64,000 nt of DNA from positions 62,001 through 126,000 of the forward strand of contig NZ_NESC01000003.1 in assembly GCF_003063575.1 (NCBI RefSeq). The letters are read 5' to 3'. Source of the stretch: Limnohabitans sp. Jir72. Lineage in GTDB: Bacteria > Pseudomonadota > Gammaproteobacteria > Burkholderiales > Burkholderiaceae_C. Made by a program: the position numbers and the translations under genes. This document shows, in pieces, positions 17,952 through 26,070 of this stretch; position 1 is the stretch's first letter, and every line of letters starts with the position of its first letter. A model generated the notes under the pieces. It was not told the origin of the DNA. It did no database searches and saw only the letters and a program-made list of their open reading frames with translations.

Positions 17952-19190
17952 CTATGTGCCCCATAGCGTAGCCAAAGGAGCAGCCCAAATGTTGCCCCCT
18001 AAAGGCATGGTCTCATCTCCGTCGTAAAGCAAGATTCCCATTTTGAATTGGTCACCGGCCAAAGTGGCCAGTTTTCTCAAACCCCTCAGATCACTTTCTT
18101 TCACAGTGGCAGAGGCTTTGACTTCAACGCCAACCAATTGCCCAGCCGCGTTCTCAATGACCACATCGACCTCGACCTTGTCTGCATCACGGTAGTACAT
18201 CAGCGCATACTCCCCCTCTGCCGTGGTGGTCGCCTTGAGCAGTTCGCCATAGACAAACGATTCCAGCACATGGCCGAATCGGGTTCGGTCGCGCTCAACC
18301 TCTTGAGCAGTCAACTCAATCAAGGTTGCCAGCAAACCAGAATCGATGAACTGCAACTTGGGCGTCTTGACGACCCGGTTCAGCCTGTTGCGAGCCCAGA
18401 CATCCACACGCCTGAGCAAGTACATCTGCTCAAAAACGCCGACGTACTTCGCTGCGGTTTTGCTGTCCAGGCCCACCTGTCCACCCAGTTGGCTGTAGTT
18501 GCACATCTGACCCGCAGTCTGCGCCAAAGCACGTAAAAAACGCGGCAGCTGATCAAGCTTTTCAATGCCCGAAACATCGCGCACATCGCGTTGAATGAGG
18601 GCATCGATGTATTGCCGCGCCCAGACTATCCGGCGCCTTGGGCTGGATCTGGAAATGGCTTCGGGGTATCCGCCGCTCAATACGCGATCGACCAAGCCCA
18701 TTCCCAAGGCTTTCGTACCCGGCTTGGGAATCCGTCCAGCGAATACGCTGTCAAGCCAGTTCGTTGACTGCCTCTCGATCTCGCTTTGGGACAATGGCAG
18801 CAGTAACAAAGTCTCCATCCGACCTGCCAAGGAGTCTGCAACGGTCGGCAAAGCCATCAGGTTGGCCGAGCCCGTGAGCAAAAACCGCCCGGGGCGCCGG
18901 TCTTCGTCAACGCTCTTCTTGATGGCCAACAACAAGGAAGGTGCCCGCTGAATTTCGTCAATGACTGCACGATCCAAGCTGCGGATCATCCCGACGGGGT
19001 CTTCTCTGGCAGACATCAGGGTGAGCTCATCGTCCAGCGTCAGATAGCGTGCCCGGTTGCCAGCGATTTGGCGAACCAGCGTCGTTTTGCCGGCCTGACG
19101 TGGTCCAGCCAGCAAAACCACCGGTGTATCCTCCATGGCTTCTGCGATACGTGACCCGATCAGGCGCGGGTAAAGAGATGGCTCAGGCAT
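17952..19190 (-). CDS. AAA ATPase with DUF4143 domain
   Basis: The 412-residue product has a Walker A loop GPRQAGKTT at residues 29-37 and a Walker B-like DRAVIDEIQRAP, then a sensor-style TGSANLM. The C-terminal half (from about residue 200) is the DUF4143 nuclease-like region, with YKLLD-type features such as DKVEVDVVIENAAGQLVGVEVKA that resemble a PD-(D/E)XK core (D...E.K). These genes are common singletons in accessory DNA and their cellular role is unsettled; a link to toxin-antitoxin or defence islands has been suggested by context in other genomes. The gene borders an AT-rich stretch, which fits transfer. Confidence 0.87.
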   Translation of the reverse strand: MPEPSLYPRLIGSRIAEAMEDTPVVLLAGPRQAGKTTLVRQIAGNRARYLTLDDELTLMSAREDPVGMIRSLDRAVIDEIQRAPSLLLAIKKSVDEDRRPGRFLLTGSANLMALPTVADSLAGRMETLLLLPLSQSEIERQSTNWLDSVFAGRIPKPGTKALGMGLVDRVLSGGYPEAISRSSPRRRIVWARQYIDALIQRDVRDVSGIEKLDQLPRFLRALAQTAGQMCNYSQLGGQVGLDSKTAAKYVGVFEQMYLLRRVDVWARNRLNRVVKTPKLQFIDSGLLATLIELTAQEVERDRTRFGHVLESFVYGELLKATTTAEGEYALMYYRDADKVEVDVVIENAAGQLVGVEVKASATVKESDLRGLRKLATLAGDQFKMGILLYDGDETMPLGGNIWAAPLATLWGT

Positions 19191-19448
19191 GCGTTACATG
19201 ATATCGTGAATTTTGGATTTTACGGGCATAAATTATGGAATTAACTAACCGAAATTTTGGATATTTTGTCTTTTTTAAACACCCACAAGCATCTCGATCA
19301 ACTCAGTCCACATGCGTTCGAGCGGCAGCGTCAAACCGCGCTATAAAAAGTGTCTACAGGTTTGGGGGAATGCCGCTAACGACTCGAAGAGAATACGAAA
19401 TCAAGCATTTCCATATTTTTGATTGAATTTTTCATCGCTCATGGTGAG

Positions 19449-19748
19449 CTACAGAATGAACTCAATGAACGCAACAATTGCGGGAATAAATGTGCAACAA
19501 AAAAGCAGATATGCAATTCCAATTTCAATTTGTCCTAAATAAAATTTATGCCCACCTAGACCACCAAGGAAAAAAGCAAACAGTGCCGCAGCGATGCGAC
19601 TTTTTCCATTAGCAGTTGTTGGCCCGAGGTTGAGGGAAGCTGGACTTGCAAGTTGCCGCACCCCACATTTGGGACAAATTTCAGCTTTGGCTTTGATGAC
19701 AGCACCGCATTCACTGCAATATTTTTCATCGGCAGCTTTGGTAACAAT
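19449..19748 (-). CDS. TM2-domain membrane protein with N-terminal zinc ribbon; no standard start codon
   Basis: The frame encodes a zinc ribbon (YCSECG ... ICPKCG), a short linker, then a TM2 domain with two hydrophobic helices (ALFAFFLGGLGGHKFYLGQ and YLLFCCTFIPAIVAFIEF). The TM2 pair with its GGLGGHKFYLG motif is unmistakable; function is unknown, though TM2 proteins with ribbons are widespread. The zinc ribbon reads back to an in-frame TAA at 19749-19751 with no ATG, GTG or TTG in between. Only an ATT at 19748-19746 is available near the stop; using it gives 99 residues. A GTG at 19661 would keep TM2 but lose the ribbon. The gene is AT-rich compared with its neighbours. Confidence 0.65.
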   Translation of the reverse strand: MVTKAADEKYCSECGAVIKAKAEICPKCGVRQLASPASLNLGPTTANGKSRIAAALFAFFLGGLGGHKFYLGQIEIGIAYLLFCCTFIPAIVAFIEFIL

Positions 19749-20055
19749 TTAGCTCTTAAACACACTCTTTTAGTAAAAATTTAGACATCACCCGCTGCAT
19801 TCGCCGTCAGCTAGCCAGTCCATCTGAATCTCACCCAAGGATCAGACAAGGCTGGGCGCAAAGTCATGTTAGATCTCTTGGAAAATGCTGAGAGCTGTAT
19901 AAAATACCAGCATCACTCAAGCACATCGATTGCAGCCTAGGATGTTTTTCAGCGAGGCACTATAGCCTGAATATTCAAAAAATTAAATCTAAAGAATCAA
20001 TTTTATTGAAACTGATCTTTCATCTCATACGCTGATCTTTCGCCCCACAAGTCAC
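19749..20055. other. AT-rich intergenic region upstream of the Y-family polymerase
   Basis: No credible coding frame is seen on either strand here. The base composition is clearly more AT-rich than the flanks. It holds a LexA-like box (19895-19910) and a 10-base direct repeat CTGATCTTTC at 20012-20021 and 20032-20041, two helical turns apart and just ahead of the polymerase start. Confidence 0.5.
19895..19910 (+). promoter_or_regulatory. LexA-like box (one mismatch)
   Basis: The sequence CTGTATAAAATACCAG fits CTGT-N8-ACAG except for one base in the right arm. It lies about 145 bases upstream of a Y-family DNA polymerase, a class often under SOS control. The distance is longer than usual for an operator and the arm mismatch weakens it. 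Confidence 0.35.
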
Positions 20056-21333
20056 ATGCTCCGCACCCTCTTCGTTGACTTCAACAGCTACTTCGCCTCG
20101 GTCGAACAGCACCTGAACCCTGCCCTGCGCGGTCGGCCGGTGGGGGTGGTACCGGTCATGGCCGATTCGTCGTGTTGCATTGCGGCCAGCATCGAAGCCA
20201 AGGCGTTCGGAGTCAAAACGGGTACGGGTGTGGCCGAGGCGAAACGTTTGTGTCCGGGCATCGCCATCGTGCTGGCAGACCACGCCAAGTACGTTGAAAT
20301 TCATCAGCAAGCGGTGGCGGCGGTGGACCGGATCGTGCCGGTGCGGCAGGTGTTGTCGATCGATGAGATGGAGTGCGAATTGACGGGCCGTTGGCGCGAG
20401 CGTGACCGGGCGATCGCATTGGCGCACCAAGTCAAGACCGAGGTGCAGCGCAGCGTGGGCGAATGCCTGCGCAGCTCGATTGGCATCGCGCCCAACACCA
20501 TGCTGGGCAAACTGGCAAGCGACATGCACAAGCCCGATGGGCTGACGGTGATCGAACAACACGAGTTGCCTGAGCGGCTGTTCCATTTGAAGCTGTCCGA
20601 CATTCAGGGCATCGGGCCGCGCATGCGTGAGCGCTTGTCGCGTTGCGGCATCGAAACCATGGCGCAGTTGTATGCCGCGCCCCGTGATTTGCTGCACACG
20701 GCTTGGGGCGGTCTGGCGGGGGCTGACATGTACGACAAGCTGCGCGGCCAGTGGTACGGACCACGCGCCACGGTGGCAAGGTCGCTGGGACATTCGCATG
20801 TGTTGCCACCCGACTTGCGCCACCCCGAAGGGGCCAGGCAAGTGCTGCACCGGCTGACGCAAAAGGCAGGCATGCGGCTGCGCAAGCAAGGCTTTTACTC
20901 CACGGCCATGCAGGTGTTTGTGCATTGCGCACACCGCTGGGAGCGCGAGGCCGGTGGCGAGCGCTATGTGCATGTGGGCGAGACGCAGGACACCGGCTAT
21001 TTGCTGCAAACGCTAGACCAGCTGTGGTTCAGCGGGCTGCACTTGCTGCAGCACCCGAAGGCCGTGGGCGTGCAGTTGTGCGGTCTGGTGCTGACCAGTC
21101 AGCACACGCCCGATTTGTTTGATGCGCTCGGAGAAGCACCGCCGCCGTCTGTGCAGACGAAACAAAACCACGAAGTCCACCGCGACCGCGCTCGGTTGAT
21201 GTCGGCCATGGACGCGCTCAACCGCAAGCAGGGCAAGAACACGGTTTACTTTGCCAGCGCGCACCACACGCTGGACGCCGCACCGATGCGCATCGCATTC
21301 AACCGGATTCCGGATCTGGAGACAGAGCGCTGA
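20056..21333 (+). CDS. Y-family DNA polymerase (DinB/ImuB-like)
   Basis: This is a translesion polymerase or pseudo-polymerase of the UmuC/DinB superfamily. The first metal-binding motif LFVDFNSYFASVE has Asp8, and the second metal site SIDEME has Asp103 and Glu104, so the catalytic triad is intact. The thumb helix-hairpin-helix (DIQGIGPRMRERL) follows and the little-finger region extends to residue ~420. At 425 residues it is longer than DinB (~350). No imuA, dnaE2 or umuD is adjacent, so it appears to be a stand-alone gene. The ATG at 20056 is the only good start. Confidence 0.87.
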   Translation: MLRTLFVDFNSYFASVEQHLNPALRGRPVGVVPVMADSSCCIAASIEAKAFGVKTGTGVAEAKRLCPGIAIVLADHAKYVEIHQQAVAAVDRIVPVRQVLSIDEMECELTGRWRERDRAIALAHQVKTEVQRSVGECLRSSIGIAPNTMLGKLASDMHKPDGLTVIEQHELPERLFHLKLSDIQGIGPRMRERLSRCGIETMAQLYAAPRDLLHTAWGGLAGADMYDKLRGQWYGPRATVARSLGHSHVLPPDLRHPEGARQVLHRLTQKAGMRLRKQGFYSTAMQVFVHCAHRWEREAGGERYVHVGETQDTGYLLQTLDQLWFSGLHLLQHPKAVGVQLCGLVLTSQHTPDLFDALGEAPPPSVQTKQNHEVHRDRARLMSAMDALNRKQGKNTVYFASAHHTLDAAPMRIAFNRIPDLETER

Positions 21334-21391
21334 AACCTGGTGGCCACGGGCCTTGGCATGCGGTAGAGGCACCAGATTGCACCGGCTTCAA

Positions 21392-21415
21392 ATCGCCCAC
21401 AGGGTGGGCTCCTAC
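21392..21415. repeat. Single REP-like element
   Basis: ATCGCCCACAGGGTGGGCTCCTAC matches one arm of the palindromic unit that makes up the tandem array at 35.5-36.2 kb. Here it occurs as a half unit between the Y-family polymerase and DUF429 genes. It shows that the family is dispersed on this chromosome. Confidence 0.75.
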
Positions 21416-21453
21416 TCGGCATACGTTTAGCCGCGATACACGGGCTGCATTGA

Positions 21454-22269
21454 TCAGGCCGTGACGATCCAGCCTTCGAGGGGGTCGCACGGCGGCAAGC
21501 CGTATTGCGGGTGACCGGCTTCGTGTTGCTGCTGCGCCCAAGCCGCTTGCATCAGGCACAAGGCGGCGTCGAGGGCGTCGCCGCTGGCGTCATCGGCCAA
21601 GCGACCAAGCAAGGCATTGCTGGCCACCAGACGCAAACCAAGACGGGTTTGCCCACGCTCGAGTGCGCCCAACAGTTCGCGCCGGGCCAGCAGGCGCTCG
21701 GGCGTTTGTTTGGCTTTGTCGTCGCTTTTGTAGCTGGTGTTGCCCAGCACCTCGCGCGCCAGCAAGCCGGGGTAGGCTTCCAGCGCTACACGGCGCACAT
21801 CGCCCGCGTGCAGGCCGGGCAGCTGCACACCTGCTTGGCGCAACAGGGGCACGCCCGCGTGCAGCATGTAAGCCACAGGCGGGTTGACCCACTTCATGGA
21901 CGGGCTTGAGCCTGCGGGTTTGTCGGCAGCGCGGTGCGCAAACTTGGCCCCCACTGGGCGGTCGTTGCAAAACGCTGCAAACTGCTCGCGAATTTGAGGG
22001 CGCTCCAAGGCGCAATAGTGATCCATGCAGGCGGCCCACTCGTTGGGCCAACCCAAGGTCTCGACCAGCTCACGCGGCAGGCCAAAGGGCAAGTCAAAAC
22101 CGCCCACCCAATCGGCAGGCTGCGCCAGCCAGTCGCCAAACGCGCTCAGGGTGTCAAAGGTCTGCAGGGCTTGCAGCTGCACCCTGCCCTGCCGGGCTTG
22201 GCCCAGCGCCAGCACGATGGGTTTGCGCTTGCTGGGGCGGCTGGAAAAATCGCAGCCTATGAGGTTCAT
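21454..22269 (-). CDS. DUF429 domain protein
   Basis: The 271-residue product starts MNLIGCDFSSRPSKRKPIVL, the typical N-terminal strand of DUF429, which belongs to an RNase-H-like superfamily with an early aspartate. A second block (WVGGFDLPFGLPRELVETLG), VALEAYPGLLAREVLG and a late ASGDALDAALCLMQAAW carry acidic residues that could complete a metal site. Function is unknown. It is flanked by REP-like repeats on both sides, so its transcription unit is probably its own. Confidence 0.82.
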   Translation of the reverse strand: MNLIGCDFSSRPSKRKPIVLALGQARQGRVQLQALQTFDTLSAFGDWLAQPADWVGGFDLPFGLPRELVETLGWPNEWAACMDHYCALERPQIREQFAAFCNDRPVGAKFAHRAADKPAGSSPSMKWVNPPVAYMLHAGVPLLRQAGVQLPGLHAGDVRRVALEAYPGLLAREVLGNTSYKSDDKAKQTPERLLARRELLGALERGQTRLGLRLVASNALLGRLADDASGDALDAALCLMQAAWAQQQHEAGHPQYGLPPCDPLEGWIVTA

Positions 22270-22276
22270 GATTCAC

Positions 22277-22327
22277 ATCGCGACGAGGGCGTCGCTCCTA
22301 CAAAACAATGGGGATCTGACCCCAATT
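22277..22327. repeat. REP-like half element and GGGG/CCCC hairpin downstream of the BLUF gene
   Basis: Positions 22277-22301 hold an ATCGCGACGAGGGCGTCGCTCCTAC-type element that resembles dispersed REP sequences ending in CTCCTAC. The adjoining 22305-22327 is a hairpin CAATGGGG-atctga-CCCCAATTG which, read leftward, is followed by TTGTTTT. It could terminate the folE-BLUF transcript. Confidence 0.5.
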
Positions 22328-22335
22328 GAATGGGT

Positions 22336-22758
22336 TCAGGCGCGGCCGATGATAGACGCCGTGGCCATCAGCTCTTCGAGCAGGGCCAGTGAAACTTTGC
22401 CCGACACGCTGTAGGGGTCCAGCTCGGCGCGTTCGGAGTATTTGAGCAAGATGTTGGTGTTCACGCGCGAGGCATCGACCTGGCCCATGGTCCAGCCACC
22501 AAAGCGGCGCTCGCTGATTTCTTCGTAGTGCAGCAAGACCACGTCTTTGTGGCGTGGGTCTTTTTGGATGTGACCATACAAATCGCTCACCGCGTTGCGA
22601 CCGCCTTCGATGGCTTGCAAAAAGATGCCGCCGCCGTAGCACAGGATGCCAGTGATGCCACTGGACGGGTTGAACTGGCGGGAATGGGACAAGATAGATT
22701 CGATGGTCTCTGCGCGGGTGTCCTCCGCGCGGCTGGCGTAAAGCAGGCGTACCAACAT
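22336..22758 (-). CDS. BLUF-domain blue-light sensor
   Basis: This is a short, single-domain FAD photoreceptor. All hallmark positions are present: Tyr7 (LLYASR), Asn30 (FNPSSGITG), Gln48 (IFLQAIEG), Trp89 and Met91 (FGGWTMG). Light changes the Tyr-Gln-flavin hydrogen bonds and alters a partner contact. At 140 residues there is no fused output domain, so it must signal through another protein. Its start lies 2 bases after the folE stop, so it is co-translated with GTP cyclohydrolase I. The cytoplasmic partner is not identifiable. Confidence 0.93.
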   Translation of the reverse strand: MLVRLLYASRAEDTRAETIESILSHSRQFNPSSGITGILCYGGGIFLQAIEGGRNAVSDLYGHIQKDPRHKDVVLLHYEEISERRFGGWTMGQVDASRVNTNILLKYSERAELDPYSVSGKVSLALLEELMATASIIGRA

Positions 22759-22760
22759 GG

Positions 22761-23495
22761 TCAGTTCTTTCCAGGAATCAGGGACAGGAATTCACGACGC
22801 AGATTTGGATCCTTCAGGAAGGCACCGCGCATGACCGAGTTGATCATCTTGCTGTCCATGTCTTTCACACCGCGCCAGCCCATGCAGAAGTGGCTGGCCT
22901 CCATGACGATGGCCAGGCCATCGGGCTGGGTTTTGCGCTGGATCAGGTCGGCCAGTTGCACCACGGCTTCTTCCTGAATCTGGGGGCGGCCCATGATCCA
23001 CTCGGCCAGGCGAGCGTATTTGGACAGGCCAATCACGTTGGTGTGTTCGTTGGGCAGCACACCGATCCAGATCTTGCCGATCACGGGACACAAGTGGTGG
23101 CTGCAGGCGCTGCGCACGGTGATGGGGCCGACAATCATCAGCTCATTGAGGTGCTCGGCATTGGGAAATTCGGTGATCTCGGGGCCTTCGACATAGCGGC
23201 CTTTGAAGACTTCTTTCAAATACATCTTGGCCACGCGGCGAGCGGTGTCGCCGGTGTTGTGGTCATTGACGGTGTCAATCACCAAGCTGTCGAGCACACC
23301 AGACATCTTGCTGGTGACTTCGTCCAGCAACTTGTCCAGCTCGCCGGGTTCGATGAATTCCGCAATGTTGTCGTTGGCGTGGAAGCGCTTGCGGGCAGCG
23401 TGGATGCGCTCGCGGATCTTGACGGAAACAGGTACGCCATCGTCTTCGGGCGTGGCGGCAGAAGCAGTCATGGCGTCTGGGGCTTTCATTAACAT
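22761..23495 (-). CDS. folE: GTP cyclohydrolase I
   Basis: FolE converts GTP to 7,8-dihydroneopterin triphosphate, the first step of tetrahydrofolate (and pterin) synthesis. The zinc ligands are in RSACSHHLCPVIGKIWIG and in HFCMGWRGVKD. The substrate-binding stretch LSKYARLAEWIMGRPQIQE is intact. The start is not certain: ATG at 23495, 23489 and 23471 are all in frame, and 23495 gives 244 residues. nudB, which acts on the FolE product, lies three genes upstream in the same operon, and the BLUF gene follows after 2 bases. Confidence 0.95.
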   Translation of the reverse strand: MLMKAPDAMTASAATPEDDGVPVSVKIRERIHAARKRFHANDNIAEFIEPGELDKLLDEVTSKMSGVLDSLVIDTVNDHNTGDTARRVAKMYLKEVFKGRYVEGPEITEFPNAEHLNELMIVGPITVRSACSHHLCPVIGKIWIGVLPNEHTNVIGLSKYARLAEWIMGRPQIQEEAVVQLADLIQRKTQPDGLAIVMEASHFCMGWRGVKDMDSKMINSVMRGAFLKDPNLRREFLSLIPGKN

Positions 23496-23574
23496 GGTGA
23501 GGATCGTAACAGCGATTACACAGGCTGGCCCGACCGCCCGGTCAACGCCCATGCACGGGCCAAGGACTACAGCT

Positions 23575-24804
23575 TCAGTAGCGGTTGCCACTCAGGAACA
23601 AGGCCAAGCGCATCAGGCCAAAGGCCACCCGGTCGCGCAGCCTTTGCGGCCACGGTCTTTGGGTGTAAGCATCGGCCACCACAGGGCTGCTTTGCGCATC
23701 AATGGCGCGGCTCAAGCGCTGGTGCAATTGCCGCGCAAACAGCTTGTCGGCAACCACCACATTGGCCTCGCGGGCCAGCAGCAAACTCAAAGGGTCCAGG
23801 TTGGACGACCCGACAGTGGCCCAAGGGCGGTCGTGATCAGGGTCCACAACAGCCACTTTGGCGTGCAGGAAACTGGCTTCGTACTCGTAAATCTCTACCC
23901 CTGCGGCCAACAACACGCCATAGACGGGCCGGGTCGCGTGGTACTGCATGAAATATTCGTAGCGCCCCTGCAGCAGCAAGCGCACCCGCACGCCCCGCTG
24001 CGCTGCATGGATCAAAGCCTTGCGCAAGCGTCGTCCGGGCAAAAAGTAGGCATTGGCGATGACAATTTCATGGCGCGCCGCGCCAATGGCCCGCAAATAG
24101 GCTTTCTCGATCTGCGTGCGGTGCAGGACGTTGTCACGCAAGAGCAAGCCGGCTTTGGCCACGACATGGGTGCCCTGAGCGCCATCGGCCTCGTGCGACC
24201 AGGGCAAGTACAAACCCGCCGCCCGAAAGGAGCTGAAGGCCTCGGGAAATTTTTGTTGGCGGACATGGCGTACACCCTGAATGCGCCACCACAGCTGCGA
24301 CATGGTCTCTTGCATCTGCTGCACCAAGGCCCCTCGAGCGCACACGGCAAAATCAAAGCGAGGCTCGGGCAAGGTGCCATAACGCGGGTCATACCAATCG
24401 TCCAGGATGTTGATGCCGCCGCAAAACGCCAAGTGCCCATCGATCACGCACAGCTTGCGGTGCAGCCTGCGCCAACGGCTGGGTATCAACAGCCCCAAAG
24501 TGCCCAAGGGCGAATAAATGTGCCAGGCCACACCGGCCCGCTCAAAACGCTCACGCCACTGCACGGGCAACTGCGGTGTCCCCACACCGTCCACCACCAG
24601 CCAAACCCGCACGCCTCGCAAGGCGGCGCGCTCCAGCGCTTGGGCCACCATCAAGGCCGCGCCGTGGAAATCAAAAATATAGGTTTCCACGTGCACCTGC
24701 GAGCGGGCTTGCTCAAGCGCCAACACCAGCGACTCGAAGTAGGCCTGGCCGCCCTCAATCAACTCGATCTGGTGGCCGTCGAGCAAGGGTGGGCTGTGGC
24801 GCAT
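23575..24804 (-). CDS. clsB: Cardiolipin synthase B-type phospholipase D family protein
   Basis: This is a membrane-associated enzyme that joins phosphatidylglycerol with another phospholipid to make cardiolipin. Two HKD motifs are present: HRKLCVIDGHLAFCGG (about residue 135) and HAKVAVVDPDHDRP with GSSNLDPLS (about residue 310). The 409 residues and the start HQIELIEGGQAYFESLVLAL match ClsB, which lacks the N-terminal membrane segments of ClsA. It is preceded by an EEP-family gene 2 bases away, the same pairing as in the E. coli ybhP-clsB locus. Confidence 0.9.
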   Translation of the reverse strand: MRHSPPLLDGHQIELIEGGQAYFESLVLALEQARSQVHVETYIFDFHGAALMVAQALERAALRGVRVWLVVDGVGTPQLPVQWRERFERAGVAWHIYSPLGTLGLLIPSRWRRLHRKLCVIDGHLAFCGGINILDDWYDPRYGTLPEPRFDFAVCARGALVQQMQETMSQLWWRIQGVRHVRQQKFPEAFSSFRAAGLYLPWSHEADGAQGTHVVAKAGLLLRDNVLHRTQIEKAYLRAIGAARHEIVIANAYFLPGRRLRKALIHAAQRGVRVRLLLQGRYEYFMQYHATRPVYGVLLAAGVEIYEYEASFLHAKVAVVDPDHDRPWATVGSSNLDPLSLLLAREANVVVADKLFARQLHQRLSRAIDAQSSPVVADAYTQRPWPQRLRDRVAFGLMRLALFLSGNRY

Positions 24805-24806
24805 GG

Positions 24807-25559
24807 TCAGTCCGCCCAGGCCAGCTCGGCCACCAGCGGCAAGTGGTCAGACATGCGTGGCCAGATGCGCCCGGCGGGCACCATGGCGCGCACCGGGCGC
24901 AAGCCACGGGCATAGACATGGTCGAGCTGGTTCAATGGCAGGCGCGAGGGGTAAGTGGGAGTGGGCTGCTCGCGCCACTCGGCAAAGCCCGAGGACGCCA
25001 TGCGCCGCCCCAGTCCTGTGCCCCAGTCGTTGAAATCCCCGGCGACCAACACCGGCGCATGGGCCGGAATATGGCCTGCAATGTAATCCAGCAAAGCCTG
25101 CGTCTGACGCACGCGGCTGGCAGGCACCAGCCCAAGATGCACCACGATCACATGCACCACGCGGTCGACCACCTGCACCTCGGTGTGCAAAAAGCCGCGC
25201 TGCTCAAACCGATGGTCCGAGATGTCATGGTGCTGGTGCGACAGCACGGGCCAACGCGACAGCATGGCGTTGCCATGTTCACCGTGGCGCGTGGTGGCGT
25301 TGGTGCGGTAAACCGCTTCGTAGCCTTCGGGTGCCAAATAGTCGGCCTGCGGCTGGGCAGGCCAATGGGCAAAGTGAAGTGCTTCACGCCGATTCATGCG
25401 CCGCACCTCCTGCAGGCAAACGATGTCGGCATCGAGCTGCTCCACCGCATGGCCAATGTTGTGAATCTCTAGCCGCCGCGCAGGCCCCAGGCCCTGCACG
25501 CCTTTGTGGATATTCCAGGTGGCCACCCGCAACGTGGGGTGTTCGTGGCGCTGGGGCAT
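24807..25559 (-). CDS. Endonuclease/exonuclease/phosphatase family protein (YbhP-like)
   Basis: The 250-residue product has the EEP fold: LRVATWNIHKGVQG near the start, DIVCLQEVRRMN with the metal glutamate, HLGLVPASRVRQ, VLVAGDFNDWG, and the terminal MSDHLPLVAEL with the catalytic histidine. It resembles YbhP, the gene that sits with clsB in E. coli, and probably acts on a phosphodiester lipid or nucleic acid; its substrate is not settled. The ATG at 25559 shares one base with the nudB stop (TGATG), a coupling arrangement. Confidence 0.88.
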   Translation of the reverse strand: MPQRHEHPTLRVATWNIHKGVQGLGPARRLEIHNIGHAVEQLDADIVCLQEVRRMNRREALHFAHWPAQPQADYLAPEGYEAVYRTNATTRHGEHGNAMLSRWPVLSHQHHDISDHRFEQRGFLHTEVQVVDRVVHVIVVHLGLVPASRVRQTQALLDYIAGHIPAHAPVLVAGDFNDWGTGLGRRMASSGFAEWREQPTPTYPSRLPLNQLDHVYARGLRPVRAMVPAGRIWPRMSDHLPLVAELAWAD

Positions 25560-26026
25560 CAGGCGCAATCCAAAAAGCGCGGCAGCATCAGAATCGCCTC
25601 AGCGTTCGAAGGTGAAAAACAGGTATCCGCCGCCTGTTGCCAATGCAGCCACTGCCAATCGGTGTGTTCCCGTGGACTCAGCGTCACCGGTGTGCCCTCG
25701 GGCACCAAGAGGCCAAACACGCGTTCGGTGTTGCGGCTGACTTCAGGCGCGTAACGCCAGCGCCAGGCCGGGTAAATGTCATAAGTATTTTCCAGTTGCC
25801 AATCCTGCAACTGACACTGTGGGTGCAGCGCATCGATGCCGGTTTCTTCCTGCACCTCCCGCACGGCGGTCTCGGCCCAGTCTTCGTGCGGGTGGTCCTT
25901 GCTGCCGGTGACCGACTGCCACGTGCCCGCATCCACACGGCGGATCAGCAGCACATGGTGGCTGGGGGTGTAGATCACCACCAGCACGGATTCGGGGATT
26001 TTGTAAACGGGTAACGCAGCGTCCAT
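25559..26026 (-). CDS. nudB: Dihydroneopterin triphosphate pyrophosphatase
   Basis: NudB removes pyrophosphate from dihydroneopterin triphosphate, the second step of folate synthesis. The Nudix box reads GSKDHPHEDWAETAVREV then QEETGI, with the REVQEE core. The C-terminal segment WRYAPEVSRNTERVFGLL and REHTDWQWLHWQQA match NudB rather than a general MutT. The 155 residues are normal. It is the first gene of the leftward nudB-EEP-clsB-folE-BLUF operon. Confidence 0.92.
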   Translation of the reverse strand: MDAALPVYKIPESVLVVIYTPSHHVLLIRRVDAGTWQSVTGSKDHPHEDWAETAVREVQEETGIDALHPQCQLQDWQLENTYDIYPAWRWRYAPEVSRNTERVFGLLVPEGTPVTLSPREHTDWQWLHWQQAADTCFSPSNAEAILMLPRFLDCA

Positions 26027-26050
26027 GCGGTCATTCTAGGACGCTGCGTT

Positions 26051-26065
26051 CAGCCCGCCGGGCTG
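26051..26065 (-). terminator. Possible weak terminator of the TonB receptor gene
   Basis: A perfect palindrome (CAGCCC-GCC-GGGCTG) sits 5 bases beyond the receptor stop and before nudB. No run of T follows on the leftward transcript, so it may only stabilise the 3' end. Confidence 0.3.
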
Positions 26066-26070
26066 TCAGA

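Noticed and set aside
19235-19426. 63-codon plus-strand frame in AT-rich DNA
   Set aside because: No ribosome site, no recognisable domain, and a low-complexity region; treated as chance.
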